A stretch of 64,000 nucleotides of DNA. Source: Cryptomeria japonica. Its lineage: Eukaryota > Streptophyta > Pinopsida > Cupressales > Cupressaceae. This document shows, piece after piece, positions 58,014-64,000 of the stretch (position 1 is its first letter; every line of letters begins with the position of its first letter). The position numbers were made by a program, and so were the translations under genes. The notes under the pieces were generated by a model. The model did not search any database, was not told where the DNA came from, and saw nothing but the letters and a program-made list of their open reading frames with translations. Where the stretch lies: NCBI RefSeq assembly GCF_030272615.1, contig NC_081411.1, forward strand, positions 180,814,977 to 180,878,976, written 5' to 3'.

Positions 58014-58532
58014 TTATTTCTTGTCCATCATTAAGAAATTTACACATTGATGATAGGTTGATGAAACTACTTGCATATCATGAATCCATGGTCTATGCAA
58101 AAGAATGTTATAGAAAAAATTCAAGTCCAAGACTTGACAAACCATATCCTTTTGAAATGGCCCTAATTTGATTGGTAAAACCACTATTCCTTTGGAAGAA
58201 TGTTCTTCTTCATCATAGGCCTTGATTGTTATTCTCTTTCTATGATCCACTACATTTTCTAAAAAACCCAAAGTTTTTACAAAACTCAATGCACAAATAT
58301 TCAAGCTTTCTCCTCCATCTATGAGAATGCATTTGACCCATGTTTTATGAATAAGCACTACTATGTGAAGCGGAGAATCATGAAGATGTTGTAATGATAT
58401 GTCATCATGTTTTATGAATGATAAGAAATGAGGGGCTATGAGATATCCCACCATGTTTTGTAATTGATCAACATCGAAGTCCTTTGAGACTGTTGTTTCC
58501 ACTAGAGCTTTTCCCAATATTTCCTTATGCAT
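58014..58532 (-). pseudogene. Retropepsin-like protease region, element H
   Basis: 172 open residues. ILIDGGESLNICALSFVKTL holds the D-G-G-S/E variant of the aspartic protease motif usual in Tat elements. HRPWIHDMQVVSSTYHQCVN is the conserved sequence that follows the protease in these elements. Inactivation is certain only from the surrounding frames. Confidence 0.75.
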
Positions 58533-59156
58533 TGGTGAGAGTTTTAGGATCTCTAAGATTGATATCTATGTCATTTGTTACACCCAAAAATGTAACCTTA
58601 GCCTTACTTCGAGTAATGGCATGAAATGCATCTGAGGGTATTTTATCCTTAACAATGATGATGTTTACTACATTGTCGTAGGGGTGTGCATAATTTACCT
58701 TTTCTTTTCCTTTGTCATCTTGTGTATTTGAGGGTCCACCCTTTTCATAGTTAGGGAGTGAAGATTTGAAGGCTAAATGTGATTCATTAGTTAGGGAGTG
58801 AAGATTTGAAGGCTAAATGTGATTCATTAGTTTTGTGGCCATCCATTGTGATAACCTCATTGTTAATTAAATCTTGGATAAGATGTTTAAGCCTTTGACA
58901 ATCATTCGTTTGATGTCCCTTGTTTCTATGAAAAATCACAAAAATGATTGTCATTCCACCAACTAGGCTTAATCTTTGGCTTGAAATCTCTTGCTTCTAG
59001 TAATGTGATAAACTTATTTGCAAGAAGAGTTTTTAAAGCTGATTCCAATGGTTCCTTAATGTTGGTAAATTTTTTGCAAGCATTGGAAAAGAAAGGCTTT
59101 GGTTTATTTTTATCTTGGTTATTGACTGGTGCTCGACTTGAGAGATTGAAAATAGG
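58533..59156 (-). pseudogene. Gag-protease junction, element H
   Basis: It includes TNDCQRLKHLIQDLINNEVI, the conserved Tat sequence after gag (Gly-His-x-Thr-Asn-Asp-Cys zinc-knuckle end). A perfect 40-bp tandem duplication at 58751-58830 shifts the frame here. Confidence 0.65.
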
Positions 59157-60357
59157 TTATTGTGTTTTATGACCATTGTTATCAGGTACTCCCTCATTAG
59201 TGACATTTTTGTTCTTTGTCCAAAACTTTTTCTTATCATTTTTGTTGTGGTTGTTATTGTTGTTGTTGTTGTTGGAGGAATTACCTCCCTCCTTGTAGAG
59301 GTTTAAATCTCCTTTCTTCACCATAACATCCTCTATTTTTAAACCAGTTTCAATCATCTTTGCAAAACTAGGAGGATATTGTAACTTGAATCTATAACTC
59401 ATCTTACTGGTAAGATTGTCAATGAAGATATCCATTTTCTCTTGATTTGGCACTGGCCTAGGGTACCTATTAAACAATCATCTTCATCATTGTAGAAAAA
59501 CCATGAAAGGTTCCCAACTCTTTTGTTTGATCTTACACAAATTAAACATTGGTATCTTGTGTTGTATGTTATATGAGTATTGTGAGATGAATTTGTTTAC
59601 AAGCTCCTCAAATGATCTAATCTGAGGTGGTAATTTATAGATCCATTCCACTGATTTTCCACTCAAACTTATGGGAAATAAACACATGAGATAAGTTTTA
59701 TTGTGCACAAATTCCATACTCATGATACAAAATTCTCTAATGTGATCTTGACGATCCATTTTTTCATCATATTAATCATATTTTGGGATTTCACAATGTT
59801 GTAGGAATGGTATCTTGTTCAATTTTTTTGTCAAAAGTATATGGATAGATGTCCTCCAAGGAGTATCTTTTAGAACTTGTTCCATTCTGCATATCCTATA
59901 TTTGTTGTTGCAAAGTTTGGTTTTGTTGGGTGAGAGTTAAAAGAGGATTATCAACACGGGTTCTCCTTGTATCCTCATGAGCTCTTATGTCACCACGATC
60001 CCTTCTTGTTTCATCTTGGTTCCTTGTGGTATCATCATGGTTTCTAGTTGTATCATCTTGATCTCCTCTAGCATCACTATTCACTTTATTTATGGTATCT
60101 TCATCTTGGTCATTGTCATGTTGAGTACGACTTGATTTCACATTTTGTCTTAGGAATTCTAGATAAAAACTTTGAGGTAATTTATCCCCTGATTTTTTGA
60201 AAATTAAGAAGTATTTTTTCTTTTGGGCTTCTAACATTCTTTCCATCATTTTGTCAAATTTAGGATCTTGTTGAAGTTCTCTAATGGTCACATTGATTTC
60301 TTCCTCTTCCTTATCTATGTATCCAAATTCATGGTAAGAAGGATTTTCCTCCTCCAT
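59157..60357 (-). pseudogene. Gag, element H
   Basis: Start ATG at 60357. The N-terminus is acidic (MEEENPSYHEFGYIDKEEEE), followed by an Asp/Arg/Thr-rich stretch with short repeats (DDTTRN). The retrotransposon gag core is at 59759-59487: FPISLSGKSVEWIYKLPPQI then FISQYSYNIQHKIPMF. The C-terminal part carries an Asn run (59230-59270). Frameshifts at about 59890 and 59480. Confidence 0.8.
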
Positions 60358-60360
60358 TTC

Positions 60361-60698
60361 TTATTGTCGTTTCAATTGTTCGTGTTGAGCTCTAGTCCAA
60401 ACTGGCATTGAATGTTTTTATTTTTGAGATTCAGTAGGTGATCAATTGTTCAGGTAAATATGCTAAGTTGATTCTACCACCTCTATTGGTACATTGAGAT
60501 AAAGAGTCTCTTTGTTGAAAGACACATGCTTGCAAGGTTTCTTCATCAAACTCAGTTCCACGACCACATATATAATTACAAAAATGATGTATGAATATGA
60601 ATGTTTCAATAGTAGTTTGCGGTTTATGTATAGAAATCTTCTCTTTTTCAAGAGTTCTTTATAAATAAGTTTCATCTTTTTAAGATGATGTAAAGTTT
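60361..60698 (-). other. 5' leader or flank of element H
   Basis: AT-rich, with a broken open frame of no recognised family. No PBS was found before the gag start. G's LTR begins at about 60699, so H's own 5' LTR is lost or beyond. Confidence 0.4.
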
Positions 60699-62239
60699 TG
60701 ATGCCAATAGCTAACAAGATGAGAGAGGGGGGTGAATCATACAAACTTAATCTTCAATATTTCAATAGATTCAACCTTGGTAACTTAAACTTCAGCAACA
60801 TAACCAAAAACTGCTAAACATGCTAACTCACAAACACATAATCATCATAACACATATAACACTAGATTTAATGTGGAAACCCAGCTACGGAAAAACCACT
60901 GTGGGATTTCAAACCCACTAAGAAATATACTGTTCTAGAGTATGCTTGGTTAAAAGAAAATCCTATTAAAGATTACAAACACATTGCTAGATGTGACCCG
61001 GTTAAGGGATTTCCCTCAGATCTGTTAGGATCTTGCACTTTGTTAGAAGTGACCTTGTTAAAGGATTTCAAACACTCATTTACAATGTTACCTTGCTAGA
61101 GGATTTACAAATAAGACTGTTAGGTCCACTCGGTTAAGAGATTTCTCTGTCACTTACAAAATAACAGTAATACAAATATATCTGCAACTTCACATCTAAA
61201 ATGCAAAAGCAGATTCTTATATGCTCAAAACAATCTTGTCATAGGACTTATCTTGTCCCTCTGCTGGGCTCCTTACTCTATTATTCGAACAAGTCTTCAA
61301 GCTTCTGTGCTCAGTAATCACTATGTAGCATCCCTGTGCATACACTTGCTCGCATACATTGTTCATCAACAATTTCTTATTTATAAACATTTTGCTAATC
61401 GTTGAATCTCCTTGATCACATTTCCCATGATCAATCTTAGCCATCAGATCTTCAATCTTGACTAGGTTCAATGCATCCTTCAATTTGAAAAATATTTTAC
61501 CTTCCCTTGGGACTTGCATTCCTTTCTTGGAACTTGCACAAGGTTATTGCGGTTCAATCTGTGCTGTAGATCTTCCTACCAATCTTTCATTTCCATAGAT
61601 CCTTAACAAACTTCATGCATGGCATACCAATCATTTATACATCTCCAGTTAATCATTGTCCTTCATTAAATAATGCTTTTATCCATCCAATGCGATCTGT
61701 CATAACTCGGTTGCAACTCAGTAAATACTAAAATTTACTCGGTAGACATTCTGCCTTCATTAACTGATATCGATAACCTTAGGGTTTACCGACTAGGTTC
61801 CTTAGGGTTTACTGACTAGGTCCCTTAGGGTTTACCGACTAGGTTCTTTGCTCGGTGACATAGTATAGTATTAACCTTACAATCAACAACATATGTAGGA
61901 TATCAAAACAATCTAAACATCATGATCTCATTATTGTCTAACTTGGTAATAGTTGCCCATTGAATAACTTATTTCTCCCCTTTCTTCACATTCTTTCTGT
62001 GTCTTTTACCGACATCTTAATTCTCATCATAACATACTTATTAAGAAATGGCAACATCATACTGAATCAGAAAATCAATTTCTTGACATCAATGACAAAA
62101 TAATGTTATAAAGATAGTTGTCATCCTTCTTCAATTATATCAATAATCTTCAACAACCTTCTCAATATCCTTAATAAATATCAACAATCTTTCTTTCTAT
62201 TGAAATGCCAACAATCTCCTTTCTATTGAAATGCCAACA
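60699..62239 (-). repeat. 3' LTR of copia element G
   Basis: On the plus strand it starts TGATGCCAATAG (left boundary approximate) and ends TGCCAACA at 62239, next to ATCTCCCCCTTTGG, the PPT complement. It holds the cleanest mini-hairpin array (60901-61140) and a decayed C-tract stem-loop (60718-60739). A 26-bp tandem duplication spans the LTR/PPT junction (62194-62219, 62220-62245). CCGACTAGG-type repeats recur at 61780-61840. Confidence 0.75.
60901..61140 (-). other. Mini-hairpin array, LTR G
   Basis: About thirteen short hairpins in 240 bp (plus-strand notation): GTGGG/CCCAC, ATACT/AGTAT, CTT/AAG, AATC/GATT, CACAT/ATGTG, CCC/GGG, AGATC/GATCT, CACTT/AAGTG, CCTT/AAGG, CCT/AGG, GAC/GTC, CTC/GAG. 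Loops are TGTTAG, TGCTAG, GGTTAA or GTTA in most; in the sense RNA these are CTAACA, CTAGCA, TTAACC and TAAC. Stems all differ and most pair perfectly. Confidence 0.75.
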
Positions 62240-62739
62240 ATCTCCCCCTTTGGCATTGATGGAAAAACCAACAACTAAATGGTAATACCAACAAGATATT
62301 CAAATTGATTCGGATTCAGATTGCTATTAGACTTCTCCTATTATCCTTGAGCTATTTAAATCTCCTAAATTCATCTCCCTTTTTCATTAGGCTTCTGAGC
62401 TATTGTCTTGCATTTAGTCTTCTCCCTTTTGTAGTAATCTACTCCCCCTATCATTAGTCTTTTGTTATCTTCTTCATTTAGGATTTTACCATTCAGCCAA
62501 CCATTTAGTCTTCTCCCCCTTTGACAACAATGCCAAAAAGTAAAAGAACTAAATCATGATTTCTTCCTCTATGAAGTGATTTGCCTTGCTATGTATCATC
62601 TCAGTCTCGGTCAAAGCAACTTGTCTCTATTCACTATTTCCTGCACACCTTTAGAAAACCTTCTAAAGTGCATAAATCAGTGTCAATCCACACATAATAC
62701 TCTATAGATTCATCAAATTGATGCTTTCACTGAACTTTG
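62240..62739 (-). promoter_or_regulatory. 3' region of G with repeated polypurine tracts
   Basis: Minus-strand AAAGGGGGAGAT next to the LTR, and AGGGGGAG motifs near 62445 and 62513. No second ORF lies between pol and the LTR, unlike A-E. Confidence 0.75.
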
Positions 62740-63996
62740 TCAGTGAGTAGAAGATAGGGGTAGGACCCCTAACTTGCTTCTGAGATACTCAAAAGTGTCC
62801 CTTGGCAGTGGCTTTGTGAAGATGTCTACTATTTGCTCCTTTGAACTGATATATTCTAGCACAACTTTCTTCTCTTGAACTTCTTCTCTGAGAAAATGAT
62901 ATTTTATAGAGATATGCTTTGTCTTAGAGTGCACTACCGGATTCTTTGAAATGTTAATGGCACTCGTATTATCACAGAATATAGTTACTAGCTTGATAAA
63001 TTTCTCATTTATACCTTCCAACAGTTGCTTGATCCATGCTATATTGGTACAATTCAATGTTGCAGCAACATATTCAGCTTCTGTTGTTGACTGTGAGATA
63101 CATCCTTATTTCTTGCTAAGCCAACTCACTAGTCTTTCTCCTAAAAAGAAAGCTCCACCACTTGTGCTTTTCTTGTCATCTATGTTGCCTGCCCAATTAG
63201 CATCAATATAAACTTTTAAATTAAAATTATTTATCTTTTCATATACTAAGCCATAGTCTTCAGTGCCTCTCAGGTATCTGAAAATTCTCTTGATTGCTAT
63301 CATATGGGTTTCCTTGGGATCTGTAGAAAATCTTGCTACAATACCTACTGGATGTGCTATATCTGGTCTACTGTGAACAACATATTGCAACTTCCCAATC
63401 ATAGATTGGTAAAGTGTCTCATCAATAGATGCAGATTCATCATTTTTAGATGGTTTATAGTTAGTAGTCATAGGAGTACTTACTGGTTTAGAATCCTCCA
63501 TTCCAAATTTCTTCAAGATTTCCTTTATGTACTTGGATTGAGTAATGAAGATCTCATCTTTCATTTGCAATATCTGTAAACCTATAAAATACTTTATCTC
63601 ACTGATTAATGACATCTCAAATTCTTTGCACATTTCATTTCCAAAATTCTTGCATAAGGAGTCATTACCACAAAAAATAATATCATCAACAAATATGGCT
63701 AAGATCAGTATTCCATTGTCCTCATCATTCTTCTTGTACATATTGTTGTTTTCACTTGTTCTTATAAAACCAATCTTGATCAAATAAGAGTGCAGTCTCT
63801 CATACCATGCTCTAGGTGCTTGTTTCAGACCATATAAAGATTTGTTTAGTTTACATATCTGATCTTTACTCTTGTCTTCAACAAATCCTTCAGGTTGTTC
63901 AATGTAAACTTCTTCTTCTAGTATGCCATTCAAAAATATAGATTTAACATCCATTTCATATACCTTGAAATTTTTGAAAGTAGCATATGCCAACAA
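62740..63996 (-). pseudogene. Copia reverse transcriptase/RNase H, element G (partial)
   Basis: The 3' end of a Ty1/copia pol, cut by the window edge. The RT shows DVKSIFLNGILEEEVYIEQP, SLYGLKQAPRAWY, FVDDIIFCG (catalytic DD intact) and YFIGLQI. RNase H shows VYIDANWAGNIDDKKSTSGG, TTEAEYVAA and HIxIKYHFLRE. A single TAA at 63103-63105 interrupts the frame after SWLSKK; otherwise it is open to 62740. It is the only largely open polymerase gene in the window and the likeliest type of helper for the pol-less elements. Confidence 0.88.
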
Positions 63997-64000
63997 TGTT

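Larger units (their letters stand above)
52490..60360 (-). mobile_element. Ty3/gypsy element H, Tat type, decayed
   Basis: Minus-strand gag, protease, RT, RNase H and integrase occur in Ty3/gypsy order over 7.5 kb. The sequence signatures (LIDGGESLN protease, YGDSQLIIN RNase H, QWGLDLVGK integrase) fit the Tat lineage. Every gene has stops or frameshifts. A GGGGGAAA polypurine motif is present twice at 52491-52518, left of the integrase. LTRs were not delimited; on the right the element is cut off by element G's LTR near 60699. Confidence 0.8.
62240..64000 (-). mobile_element. Ty1/copia (Sirevirus-like) element G, 3' part
   Basis: pol, polypurine tracts and the 3' LTR (60699-62239) belong to one minus-strand element continuing beyond the window. 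The repeated PPT motif, LTR hairpin array and C-tract region relate it to A and B. Its 5' half (LTR, gag, integrase) and TSD are not visible. Confidence 0.85.

Noticed and set aside
60699-60712. TTGGCATCA on the minus strand as a PBS following LTR G
   Set aside because: It differs from the PBS in several bases, and the LTR is already bounded by a PPT and pol on the other side, so it is the 3' LTR.
60901-61140. CRISPR-like array
   Set aside because: The units are short hairpins with differing stems, not identical direct repeats with unique spacers, and this is plant nuclear DNA.

Overview
The window looks like nuclear DNA of a seed plant with a large, repeat-filled genome; a gymnosperm is my best guess, but that is inference. 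It is AT-rich and I found no intact host gene, rRNA or tRNA. Almost everything is nested, decayed transposable elements. I joined the layers by pairing LTRs and target-site duplications (TSDs) by eye.

Layout. (1) About 1-15249: LTR element A (+), split by a complete insertion B (+, 5550-13556, TSD GGATA). (2) 15250-17390: AT-rich spacer. (3) 17391-30049: LTR element C (+, TSD ACATA), split by D (-, 23030-28680, TSD TAAGG). (4) About 30240-36445: a decayed DNA-transposon transposase gene, interrupted by LTR element E (-, 31607-34904, TSD CTAGT/CTAAT), which itself carries a MITE. (5) 36446-36558: a (TATATG)n microsatellite holding element F (-, 36559-46111, TSD ATATG), with giant 3.4-3.7 kb LTRs. 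(6) About 46112-51090: remains of an element encoding a plant mobile domain (PMD) protein. (7) About 52490-60360: a decayed Ty3/gypsy element of Tat type, H (-). (8) About 60699-64000: the 3' LTR and 3' half of pol of a Ty1/copia element, G (-), cut by the window edge.

The main theme is a family of Sirevirus-like LTR elements (A-E). They have tRNA-iMet-type primer-binding sites and repeated AGGGGGAG polypurine motifs. Where both genes survive they encode a coiled-coil/zinc-knuckle Gag-like protein and a second long protein (ORF2) shared by all five copies, but no protease, integrase or reverse transcriptase. They look non-autonomous. G, with similar 3' motifs and LTR layout, is the kind of copia element that could supply the missing enzymes.

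Two RNA-structure signals stand out. One is a tandem array of mini-hairpins in the LTRs of A, B and G, with different stems but near-constant loops (CTAACA, CTAGCA, TTAACC in the sense strand). The other is a stem-loop around a C-tract about 15-35 nt before the LTR end, whose stem sequence differs between families yet still pairs. Element F is separately notable for PPR-gene-like fragments inside its LTRs, a perfect 36-bp inverted repeat, and an unknown protein with three repeats of about 75 residues.
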